A stretch of 13,551 bases of DNA from a bacterium (lineage in GTDB: Bacteria; Bacteroidota; Ignavibacteria; Kapaibacteriales; UBA2268): positions 1 to 13,551 of the forward strand of contig JAUHXN010000043.1 in assembly GCA_030426865.1 (NCBI GenBank), in the 5' to 3' direction. Position numbers and translations under genes: made by a program. A model generated the notes under the pieces. It saw only the letters and a list, made by a program, of their open reading frames with translations, was not told where the DNA came from and did no database searches. Shown one piece after another: positions 1 to 6,559 of the stretch (position 1 is the stretch's first letter; every line of letters starts with the position of its first letter).

Positions 1-162
1 TTCGAGCAACGGAATCAACTTCTTGTTGCTGCTGATCTTCTCTTCGAACAACAAGACGTAACAGTCTTCCAGCTCGACCGACACGTCGTCTTGGTTGGTG
101 ACGAAGTGCGGTGATAGAAATCCGCGTTCAAACTGCATGCCCTGCACCTCTTTGATTTCGGT
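1..162 (-). CDS. groL: GroEL chaperonin fragment (apical domain only), probably foreign to this contig
   Basis: Read on the minus strand in the frame ending at base 1, 54 codons give a run that starts TEIKEVQGMQFERG and continues FLSPHFVTNQ, then ELEDCYVLLFEEKIS and KKLIPLLE. This matches the GroEL apical domain, about residues 186-240 in E. coli numbering (GMQFDRGYLSPYF ... KKISNIREMLPVLE). GroEL is the ATP-driven folding chamber of the cytoplasm, and this segment contributes to the substrate-binding face. The match runs off the left edge and fades upstream of about 165, where the frame soon meets a stop (190-192), so no start is present. The variant LSPHFVTN with ELEDCYVL reminds me of planctomycete GroEL proteins; that assignment is inference. 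The composition is GC-richer than the rest of the window. The GroEL identity is firm; its belonging to this genome is doubtful. Confidence 0.75.
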
Positions 163-189
163 GCTGAACTGGATCGGCGCGTGGACGAC

Positions 190-2559
190 CTATTTGTTAC
201 CGTCGAGCCCAGATACGACATCGGGGCGAAGGTATGGGTTGAAACGCCGGTAAATGGCGCGTTGGCTCCCGGTTTTGTGCGGGATACACGCACCGCCCGT
301 TTTTTGATAGAATTCGATACAGAGGCTCTTTGTGCCTCGTCTTTTCAGAAGCCGAAGGTTTGGTTGCCTAATGCCAATTTTCCCAATGTAGAAATCGTCG
401 GTACACACACTTTTAACGGATTCGTAGTTTTTGAACTCATCTTCACTCAAGTGTGGAGGAACGAAATTTGTTTGAGAAGTCAGTATTTCTCTATAATCAT
501 AATGTCCGTCACCCCACAATACAACATAACTAGGTTTTACATCCCAATTTGTCATTGCTTGTGCTATAAAGTCACGAATAGCAGTTATATCCATAGTACC
601 AGCATTATACTCGTTATATATATCTGATACTTCGAATATGCCTACTGAAAGATCACTATTAGCTTCTCTGTACTCTTTGAATTTTTTTGCTGATTCTTTT
701 AATTTAGAATGAGTTATTACGATGACATCATTGTTGAATTTAGTATTTCTCAGACCAATAATGTCAACTTTCTCTATATTAACAGGTTTTCTCATATTAG
801 AGCTTAAGAAAAATCTTTTGGGTTGATTCTCCGTCAAATCTGTTATCAAATCAAATTTATTCTGTGATTTCGACTCTAACTGAATAGGGTTACCCATATC
901 CGAAATATCGAAGGCAAATACTTCACCGTCAAAACCACTGAAATTGTATTTAGTTAAGCCTGAAAGCAAAGGGTCGGTGAACAAATAAACCTCACCATTA
1001 CTAGCTATTGTTTTACTAGGGTAATGAATTTCAAGGAAATCAAATATTCCATGGGCATTAGTTTGACCAACATTCGTATAATTTAACTTCAAGCTTACTT
1101 TCGACTTATTCGGCACCTCTGCTACTGGTGTACTAAATTCGAAGAATTTTCGGTATGCTTCATCTGGTGTCGAATCCAAATACAGGTTATCTGCTAATAA
1201 TTTTCCATTATCTAATACGCTAAAATATCCACCCGACTTGTAAGCGCCCGCGTGAGCAAGCATTAGTCTATAGGTTACATTACCTTCGTCGGCCAGATTT
1301 ATTAGGTTTTGGTCAAAATTATCTGAAAAATAAGTCCTACCAAAGAATTGTTTACCGCCTCCACCATGGAATGCACTTATTAGCTCTTCTTCAAAAAACT
1401 GTCTTCGAGTAAATAAATTTAAATCATTCAAAATATCACCAGTAGGTGCAACTGTCGGTACCGAACGCTTACCTTCTGCTCCACCCCAAGTTAATAAGTA
1501 ATTATTATTTTTACTAAAATGGTTTATGTAATGAACTACTTTGAAGCCTGAGTATAAACTTTCGTTATTAGAGCCCTTTTTAGCATATTCGAATCCATAA
1601 GTACCACCTGCGAAGAACACAATTGATTTCAATGATCCATCACTGTTTTTCTTTACAATAATATTTTGTTGGTTCATTTGGTTAAGAGCTGCAAAATCAA
1701 CGTTTTCTGGTAATTCGTGTCCCCCATTTCCGAATATTTTGATAGTATTTACATCATTATTAGATATATTGATACCAAAATCTTTCAGGTATTCAGCTGT
1801 TAACTCATATACACCAGTCTCTGAAATTCTTATCTTATACCAACTTCCAGAACTTAAATTGTCATCAGATTGAATTTTATTAGCTTTAGTTTGTTTTTCT
1901 ATATCATTCCTAAAAAACAATTGCTCATCAGAAATACTCCAGTTTTGAGCTACATTAGAATTCAGAAAACTATTACTAATTACACTCTTATCTTTTCTGG
2001 GTTTGTTTTTAGCTAATTTAGAATCAAACTTAATAGTAACTAACACATATTCTGGGATTTCGATAGATTTTGAAAATGGATTATACTTTGCATTTATAAT
2101 ATTCAATGTAGCAGAATATTTGTCTCTGCTAATCCCATTATATTGGATATTAGCCCATTCTTCAATGGGTCTATTCAAATATGCTCTTTTATCTATTTGA
2201 GTGTTATCTTCATTACCCAACATATAAACAGGCGCAATAGTTGAATTGATAGATTTGATTGGGCCAATCTCTATATTCTGAATACTGAAACCAGTTGGAG
2301 ACGGGACTGCAATTTGTTTTTTTGTTGCAATCAATTGAGGATATCCAGTTTTCTCAAGTATATTACCAGCATCTTTGAATACAGGTAGTGTATAATCAAT
2401 ACCGTTGATTGATACTGTACTATTCGAAACTAGTTCAGGAGTGAATAATATAGTTAAGTTATTATTAGTCGAACTAATAATCTCAGTTTTTGCTGAGACA
2501 TTAAAACTAATAAATATTAGAGTTACTATAGTTAAAAGTGATTTTCGTAAAAGATTCAT
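190..2559 (-). CDS. porU: PorU-like type IX secretion system protein (peptidase C25 family), 3' end broken
   Basis: PorU is the cell-surface sortase-like protease of the type IX secretion system, which cleaves C-terminal sorting domains and attaches cargo to lipopolysaccharide. I chose ATG 2559 because it gives a clean Sec signal peptide (MNLLRK, hydrophobic core, cleavage near VSA-K at residue 23); an in-frame start at 2580 only adds seven residues. Typical PorU features follow: SWYKIRISETGVYEL at about residues 239-253, a GFEYAKKG-type segment, and the opening of the gingipain-like C25 domain from about residue 610 (VIVITHSKL, YNEYNAGTMDITAIRDF, VLWGDGHYDYR with His686). Resemblance stops at TDDFY, about residue 724 (base 388). 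The last ~65 residues, to the TAG at 190-192, are not PorU-like and lie in GC-rich sequence. P. gingivalis PorU is about 1,150 residues, so the rest of the C25 domain, including the catalytic Cys, and the C-terminal region are missing. Family sure, exact ortholog likely. Confidence 0.8.
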   Translation of the reverse strand: MNLLRKSLLTIVTLIFISFNVSAKTEIISSTNNNLTILFTPELVSNSTVSINGIDYTLPVFKDAGNILEKTGYPQLIATKKQIAVPSPTGFSIQNIEIGPIKSINSTIAPVYMLGNEDNTQIDKRAYLNRPIEEWANIQYNGISRDKYSATLNIINAKYNPFSKSIEIPEYVLVTIKFDSKLAKNKPRKDKSVISNSFLNSNVAQNWSISDEQLFFRNDIEKQTKANKIQSDDNLSSGSWYKIRISETGVYELTAEYLKDFGINISNNDVNTIKIFGNGGHELPENVDFAALNQMNQQNIIVKKNSDGSLKSIVFFAGGTYGFEYAKKGSNNESLYSGFKVVHYINHFSKNNNYLLTWGGAEGKRSVPTVAPTGDILNDLNLFTRRQFFEEELISAFHGGGGKQFFGRTYFSDNFDQNLINLADEGNVTYRLMLAHAGAYKSGGYFSVLDNGKLLADNLYLDSTPDEAYRKFFEFSTPVAEVPNKSKVSLKLNYTNVGQTNAHGIFDFLEIHYPSKTIASNGEVYLFTDPLLSGLTKYNFSGFDGEVFAFDISDMGNPIQLESKSQNKFDLITDLTENQPKRFFLSSNMRKPVNIEKVDIIGLRNTKFNNDVIVITHSKLKESAKKFKEYREANSDLSVGIFEVSDIYNEYNAGTMDITAIRDFIAQAMTNWDVKPSYVVLWGDGHYDYREILTSQTNFVPPHLSEDEFKNYESVKSVCTDDFYIGKIGIRQPNLRLLKRRGTKSLCIEFYQKTGGACIPHKTGSQRAIYRRFNPYLRPDVVSGLDGNK

Positions 2560-2823
2560 ATTAATACCCAAATTACACAATGTATAATCTACAAAAGTTT
2601 TTTGACTTAATTTATTTTAAAAAGGTACTAATAATAATAGGCATTGGTTGTTTAATTGACATTTACTTTTCTCTATAAACTCATAAACGAGTAAAAAGTT
2701 ACAGTAGTTGAAAGATTTGTAGTGAGATTGGCTTGTCTTATTAACTATTACAAAACTATGATTGATAAAATTAAATAGTTATTTCATATATGTAATTTAC
2801 TTATGTAAACTGAGATTTTTAAA

Positions 2824-3333
2824 TTATTTCAAACCATTCAATTGATTATTTGGGTCAAGGCTATCTTGAGTTAATTGAATGAGCTTATTTACTTTATTAA
2901 TATTAATATTGTAATTAAATAAAAATTTAGCTCCTAAATAATAGAAATTTTCTGATCTCAGATTCAAATATAATAGTCTATTAACAGTGTCTTTGTAAAA
3001 TATAATTCTGTGCTCTCCTGTGAAAACACTATTTTGTTTACTGGTAATTTTCAGATAATATTTTTTGACTTTTTTTTGGTATATCTCCCATTTACCTCTC
3101 CGTGCAGGTGAATCTAAAGTATCACAACCTTCTAGATTATTATTATCCATCAAAATCATTGTTCCATCTCTATCAAAACTAATTCCTGAATAATAAAAAC
3201 AGAAAAAAGCATCATAACCATTTATAAATATTTTCCTTTTATCCCATGAGCTACCATTTATGATATCCTCCACTTCATTGCTACATGAGACAAAAGCTAT
3301 TAAAATGAAAATTATCCATAATTTATTATTCAC
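2824..3333 (-). CDS. Small predicted lipoprotein, function unknown
   Basis: The product is about 169 residues. It starts MNNKLWIIF, a short basic n-region and hydrophobic stretch ending AFVSC, which fits a lipoprotein signal with the lipidated Cys at residue 17. The mature part is polar and beta-rich in appearance, with an SSWDKRKIFING opening, FDRDGTMILMD, and RRGKWEIY followed by KKYYLKI. This layout (short lipoprotein, 'W' near the start, then GKW) resembles lipocalin-like or META-type small lipoproteins, but I cannot assign a family. I chose GTG 3333: it overlaps the stop of the upstream gene by 8 bases and has GGAG five bases before it (3339-3342). The only longer option in frame is a TTG at 3351. 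Expression is probably coupled to the upstream gene. Predicted location is the periplasmic face of the inner or outer membrane. Confidence 0.7.
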   Translation of the reverse strand: MNNKLWIIFILIAFVSCSNEVEDIINGSSWDKRKIFINGYDAFFCFYYSGISFDRDGTMILMDNNNLEGCDTLDSPARRGKWEIYQKKVKKYYLKITSKQNSVFTGEHRIIFYKDTVNRLLYLNLRSENFYYLGAKFLFNYNININKVNKLIQLTQDSLDPNNQLNGLK

Positions 3334-3976
3334 CTTTACTCCACTGTTCAACCATTTTTAAATAATCTATTTTCTTACCATTAAATTTATTTATAGTCTT
3401 ATTATAACCATCAAGGAGTATATTTTTATTTTCTTTACCATCTTGTATTCTTAAAATCATCAAATAGAATATTGCAAATGGGTTTATACGAATTCCTAAA
3501 TCTTTATTTATGATTATAGGTTTCCCATAATCAATCATATTAATATCTCTTTCCATTTCCCATGAGGTTTCATTTGTGTCTTTCATCAAAAGTTCACCAA
3601 AATAGATGCCTGCGTCAAAAATTATTGAAAATGTTGGTTCTATAATGTCGTAATCTGGAACTTTATGTACTTTTTGTAAATAAAGTGGAAGATTTCTTCT
3701 TTCTTTTTCTATTTCCTCATCTGTGCGTTTTCTTACTACTAGATTATCTTGTATATAGCTATAAATCACTTGAAGATTGTTCTCTGTAAGTTCAGCTTTA
3801 TGAGTAGAAAAAACTTCCTTGCAAAAAATATCAAGACGTTTATTTTTTATATTCATAAACCAATCATGATGCTTCGATACATCAATCAAACTCAAGCTTG
3901 AATTATCCTGAATAACAAAGCAAGGAGCTTTATTTTCAGGGAAGATATTCATGTCTATTTCAGGATAGCTACTCAT
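3326..3976 (-). CDS. Hypothetical soluble protein, 216 aa
   Basis: I do not recognise this family. There is no signal peptide or membrane segment, so it is probably cytoplasmic. It starts MSSYPEIDMNIF; ATG 3976 has no Shine-Dalgarno sequence, as for most genes here. A charged helical middle (RKRTDEEIEKERRN, about residues 82-95) is followed by DAGIYFGELLMKD, then WEMERDINMIDYGKPIII and NPFAIFYLMIL. The pattern of a helix with YxGExL, a conserved Trp, an acidic strand with YGKP and a final hydrophobic helix recalls small alpha/beta proteins of the DUF3806/immunity-protein type, but that is a loose impression only. It runs directly into the downstream lipoprotein gene with overlapping reading frames, so the two form a coupled pair. 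No toxin gene is seen next to it. Confidence 0.7.
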   Translation of the reverse strand: MSSYPEIDMNIFPENKAPCFVIQDNSSLSLIDVSKHHDWFMNIKNKRLDIFCKEVFSTHKAELTENNLQVIYSYIQDNLVVRKRTDEEIEKERRNLPLYLQKVHKVPDYDIIEPTFSIIFDAGIYFGELLMKDTNETSWEMERDINMIDYGKPIIINKDLGIRINPFAIFYLMILRIQDGKENKNILLDGYNKTINKFNGKKIDYLKMVEQWSKGE

Positions 3977-4122
3977 TTTATGTTATGTCTTAGTTCCATA
4001 ATCAATTTATTTGATCATATTAAACCTATTCCATATAGAATTAGTAACTTTTCTTTTTGCTTTTCCTACATATTGAGGAAATCGTCGATTTTCACAATCT
4101 AGAATAGATTAATTTATAGAAT

Positions 4123-4130
4123 CAAAGATA
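4123..4130 (-). promoter_or_regulatory. Possible -7 element for the hypothetical protein/lipoprotein pair
   Basis: TATCTTTG on the minus strand matches the Bacteroidota -7 consensus TAnnTTTG. It lies about 147 bases before the ATG at 3976 and just past the terminator of the tRNA unit. No TTTG or TTG is seen at the expected upstream spacing. This 8-mer is common by chance in AT-rich DNA, so this is only a candidate. Confidence 0.25.
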
Positions 4131-4148
4131 GGAAAAAAATTGGAGTAT

Positions 4149-4192
4149 AAAAAAAGATGCCTTACTAACGGGGGGAATTGTCAGCAAGGCAT
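4149..4192 (-). terminator. Rho-independent terminator of the tRNA-Gly transcript
   Basis: On the minus strand, ATGCCTT (4192-4186) pairs with AAGGCAT (4163-4157). The stem continues inward as CT/AG and AC/GT pairs separated by two single mismatches, and closes on a loop carrying six C residues (G run on the plus strand, 4170-4175). It is followed one base later by seven T (complement of A4155-A4149). It sits about 35 bases downstream of the tRNA 3' end in the correct orientation. Confidence 0.65.
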
Positions 4193-4210
4193 GCAGCATA
4201 AAAAGGAAGT

Positions 4211-4226
4211 TACGACTTTCGTCGTA
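4211..4226 (-). other. Small hairpin immediately downstream of the tRNA
   Basis: On the minus strand, TACGAC and GTCGTA form a perfect 6-bp stem closed by a GAAA tetraloop, starting two bases after the tRNA discriminator base. It is followed by ACTTCC and then a run of five T. It may be a first weak terminator or a 3'-trailer structure that guides processing of the tRNA end. The stem is plain in the sequence; the role is inferred. Confidence 0.5.
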
Positions 4227-4227
4227 G

Positions 4228-4300
4228 AGCAAGAGACGAGATTCGAACTCGCGACCCCAACCTTGGCAAGGTTGTGCTCTACCAGCTGAGCTACTCCTGC
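4228..4300 (-). tRNA. tRNA-Gly (anticodon GCC)
   Basis: The 73-nt cloverleaf can be drawn by hand. The acceptor stem GCAGGAG/CTCTTGC is seven pairs with one G-U. The D arm is GCTC-AGCTGGTA-GAGC. The anticodon stem CAACC/GGTTG closes the loop TTGCCAA with anticodon GCC. The variable loop is GGGTC, and the T arm is GCGAG-TTCGAAT-CTCGT. The discriminator is T73. No CCA is encoded after it, so CCA must be added by the nucleotidyltransferase. It decodes GGC and GGU glycine codons. A consensus promoter lies just upstream and a hairpin and terminator downstream, so it appears to be a single-gene transcription unit. Confidence 0.95.
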
Positions 4301-4314
4301 TTTTTTTTAGAACA

Positions 4315-4345
4315 CAAAATTAGGAGATATTTCTGAACTGACAAA
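4315..4345 (-). promoter_or_regulatory. Bacteroidota-type promoter of tRNA-Gly
   Basis: On the minus strand, TTTG (4345-4342) is followed after exactly 19 bases by TAATTTTG (4322-4315), a full match to the Bacteroidota housekeeping promoter TTTG-N19-TAnnTTTG. Transcription would begin about seven bases later, close to 4308, leaving a short leader before the tRNA 5' end at 4300. This is the best promoter in the window. Confidence 0.75.
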
Positions 4346-4456
4346 ATATTTTTTACATTTTTTTGAATTTTGTTTGTAAGTAGCTAGATATTTTGAAGTT
4401 AATTTTTAATATTTTTATTCACAAAACTATGAAAAAAATATTAGTTTAAATTTATC

Positions 4457-4464
4457 TATATTTG
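4457..4464 (+). promoter_or_regulatory. Candidate -7 element of the DPP5 gene
   Basis: TATATTTG matches TAnnTTTG and lies 31 bases before the ATG at 4496, giving a leader of about 25 bases. No TTTG or TTG is found at 19-21 bases upstream, so the match is to the -7 half only. Confidence 0.35.
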
Positions 4465-4495
4465 TGATTACTGTTTAACTAATAATAGAAAGAAT

Positions 4496-6544
4496 ATGAG
4501 ATATATAATACTATTACTAATTCTAATGCAAGGGATTGTAGTATCACAAGATGGACTTGTAAAACTAGCTAATAAGGACAGACATGCTTTCAGTCCAGAG
4601 GACTTATTATCAATGAAAAGGTTGAGTGATATGCAGTTATCACCTGATAATAAGACTCTTTTATTCAGTTTAAAAACACCTAATCTGAAAACTAATACTT
4701 CTGTTAATGATTTATATATAGTTGATTTGGCAACTAATAAGATGACACAATTAACTGATACTGAAGAAAGTGAATCAAATGCGAGATGGTCAATTGATGG
4801 TAAGAAAATCTATTTCTTATCAAGTAAAATGGGAGCACCTCAAGTATATGAGATGGATTTTGCTTCTAGAAACTCTAAAGCAATCAGTGCAGTAGCTAGT
4901 GGCGTTTCTAATATGAGTATCAGCCCAAAAGGAGATAAAATTCTGTTCACGTCAGAGGTAGAAGTAAGAGAAAGTTTAGAGAAGCAATATTCACAATATA
5001 CAAGCTTCAATGCCTTGAAATACAACTCTTTGCCAACTAGACATTGGGATACTTGGGAAGATAATAAAGCATCACATGTTCACTATATGCCTATATCTGG
5101 TGGAAGACCTGTGGATATTATGGAAGGTGATAAAAATGATAGTCCCCTATTGCCATTCGGTGGTGGTGAGCAGATAGCTTGGTCACCAGAAGGTACAGAA
5201 ATAGCTTATACAAGTAAAAAAGTAGATAACCCTGCTCGTAGCACTAATTCAGATATATATCTTTACGATATCAGAACAAAATCTACTAAGAACATTACAG
5301 AAGGGATGATGGGTTACGACAAAGACCCAGTTTACTCACCTGATGGTAAATGGATTGCATTCCACTCTCAAAAAAGAAATGGATTCGAAGCGGACAAGGT
5401 GAGACTAATGCTTTATGATAGAGCAACTGGTGTAATCAAAGAAATGCTAGCTGAATTTGATCAATGGATAGATGCTGTTGTATGGTCTCCAGATAGTAAA
5501 ACTATTTATTTTAATTCAGGTTCCAAAGGAAGAGTACATATATACAGTCTAGATATAGCTACTAACAAACAAACTCAGATAACAAGTGACAAGACTAATG
5601 ATGATCAAGGTTTAGCAATTTCTTCAGACGGAAAAATGTTAGTTTTTGGAAGAAGTAGCACTACGTATCCGACTGACTACTATACTCTTGACTTAGCTAC
5701 TAAAAAGATAGAACGAAAAACTAAAGTCAATGATTTCTTACTAATAAAGCTTCATGATGTGAATATAGAAGAAAGATGGGTAGAAGCAACTGACGGTGAA
5801 AAGATTCAGACTTGGGTTTTATACCCACCTAATTTCGACAAGAACAAAAAGTATCCAATGATCACTTATTGTCAAGGTGGACCTCAGGGAACTATTAGCA
5901 ATTATTTCAGCTACAGATGGAATTTGTACTTAATGGCATCACAAGGATATATAGTATGTGCTCCTAACAGACGAGGTATGCCTGGTTTCGGTCAGAAATG
6001 GAATGATGACATAAGTAAAGATTGGAACGGTCAAGCTATGGAAGATATTTTAGCAGCTACTGACAACCTAATTGCGGAAAGCTTCGTTGATAAAAATAAT
6101 GTGGCAGCTGTTGGAGCAAGTTTCGGTGGTTACACAGTATTTTGGATGCAAGGTAATGACGAAGGACGATTCAAGGCATTTATTTCACATTGTGGAGTAT
6201 TTAATTTGACATCTATGTATGGTTCGACAGAAGAACTATTCTTCCCAGATTGGGAGTTTGGTGGTCCATATTGGGATGATGAAAATGAAGATGTTTATGA
6301 AGAACATTCGCCTCATAAATATGTAAATAATTGGGACTCTCCAATGTTAGTTATAACTGGAATGAAAGATTTCAGAGTACCCTATACTCAGAGTTTGGAG
6401 GCATACACTGCCGCTCAACTTAAGGGTCTTGACTCACAATTATTAGTGTTCCCAGATGAAAACCACTGGGTATTGAGTTTACAAAATGCTATTGTTTGGC
6501 AAAGTGAATTCTTCGGATTTTTAGATAAGCATCTAAAAAAATAA
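4496..6544 (+). CDS. dpp5: Secreted S9-family serine peptidase, dipeptidyl peptidase 5 (DPP5) type
   Basis: DPP5-type enzymes are periplasmic exopeptidases that remove dipeptides from the N-terminus of peptides, feeding amino-acid catabolism. The 682-residue length is the family norm. A Sec signal peptide (MRYIILLLILMQGIVVS) is followed by a seven-bladed-propeller region, about residues 30-410, with repeated TolB-like motifs such as LSPDNKTLLFS, WSIDGKKIYF, YSPDGKWIAF and WSPDSKTIYF. The alpha/beta-hydrolase domain (about 420-682) carries the complete triad: Ser542 in GASFGGY, Asp625 in GMKDFRVPY and His657 in DENHW. CQGGPQG and PNRRGMPGFGQ are typical of the Bacteroidota members. No T9SS C-terminal sorting domain is present, so it probably stays in the periplasm. 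It starts at ATG 4496, with only AGAAAG as a weak ribosome site. It stands alone and is convergent with the antiporter gene, one base apart. Confidence 0.9.
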   Translation: MRYIILLLILMQGIVVSQDGLVKLANKDRHAFSPEDLLSMKRLSDMQLSPDNKTLLFSLKTPNLKTNTSVNDLYIVDLATNKMTQLTDTEESESNARWSIDGKKIYFLSSKMGAPQVYEMDFASRNSKAISAVASGVSNMSISPKGDKILFTSEVEVRESLEKQYSQYTSFNALKYNSLPTRHWDTWEDNKASHVHYMPISGGRPVDIMEGDKNDSPLLPFGGGEQIAWSPEGTEIAYTSKKVDNPARSTNSDIYLYDIRTKSTKNITEGMMGYDKDPVYSPDGKWIAFHSQKRNGFEADKVRLMLYDRATGVIKEMLAEFDQWIDAVVWSPDSKTIYFNSGSKGRVHIYSLDIATNKQTQITSDKTNDDQGLAISSDGKMLVFGRSSTTYPTDYYTLDLATKKIERKTKVNDFLLIKLHDVNIEERWVEATDGEKIQTWVLYPPNFDKNKKYPMITYCQGGPQGTISNYFSYRWNLYLMASQGYIVCAPNRRGMPGFGQKWNDDISKDWNGQAMEDILAATDNLIAESFVDKNNVAAVGASFGGYTVFWMQGNDEGRFKAFISHCGVFNLTSMYGSTEELFFPDWEFGGPYWDDENEDVYEEHSPHKYVNNWDSPMLVITGMKDFRVPYTQSLEAYTAAQLKGLDSQLLVFPDENHWVLSLQNAIVWQSEFFGFLDKHLKK

Positions 6545-6559
6545 CCTAACCTCTTAGGT
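6535..6559 (-). terminator. Candidate terminator of the kdsA-antiporter unit
   Basis: ACCTAA (6544-6549) and TTAGGT (6554-6559) form a 6-bp stem with loop CCTC. On the minus strand it is followed by TA and seven T, complementary to A6535-A6541. The T tract is read on the plus strand as lysine codons at the end of the DPP5 gene, and the stem contains the antiporter stop codon. The stem is short and weak. Confidence 0.4.

Noticed and set aside
15..293. 92-codon minus-strand frame at the left end
   Set aside because: It overlaps the GroEL fragment in another frame and is Ser/Arg/Thr-rich without a recognisable fold; the GroEL frame explains bases 1-162.
270..300. GATACACGCACCGCCCGT resembles the conserved 3' end of 16S rRNA (ACACACCGCCCGT)
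   Set aside because: The similarity covers little more than ten bases; neighbouring bases do not match 16S rRNA or its conserved helices.
2742..2781. 8-bp inverted repeat TAACTATT / AATAGTTA with a 24-base spacer upstream of the PorU-like gene
   Set aside because: It is pure AT-rich sequence with a long loop and no T tract; it could be an operator, but nothing distinguishes it from chance.
2824..3976. Toxin-immunity or defence module
   Set aside because: No nuclease, deaminase, pore-former, secretion tag or mobile-element marker is present nearby; the resemblance of the soluble protein to immunity-type folds is too loose.
2750..4432. Repeat ACAAAACTATGA at 2750-2761 and 4421-4432, reading TAGTTTTG on the minus strand
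   Set aside because: Both copies fit TAnnTTTG but lack an upstream TTTG at the right spacing; a 12-base AT-rich repeat is expected by chance in this DNA.
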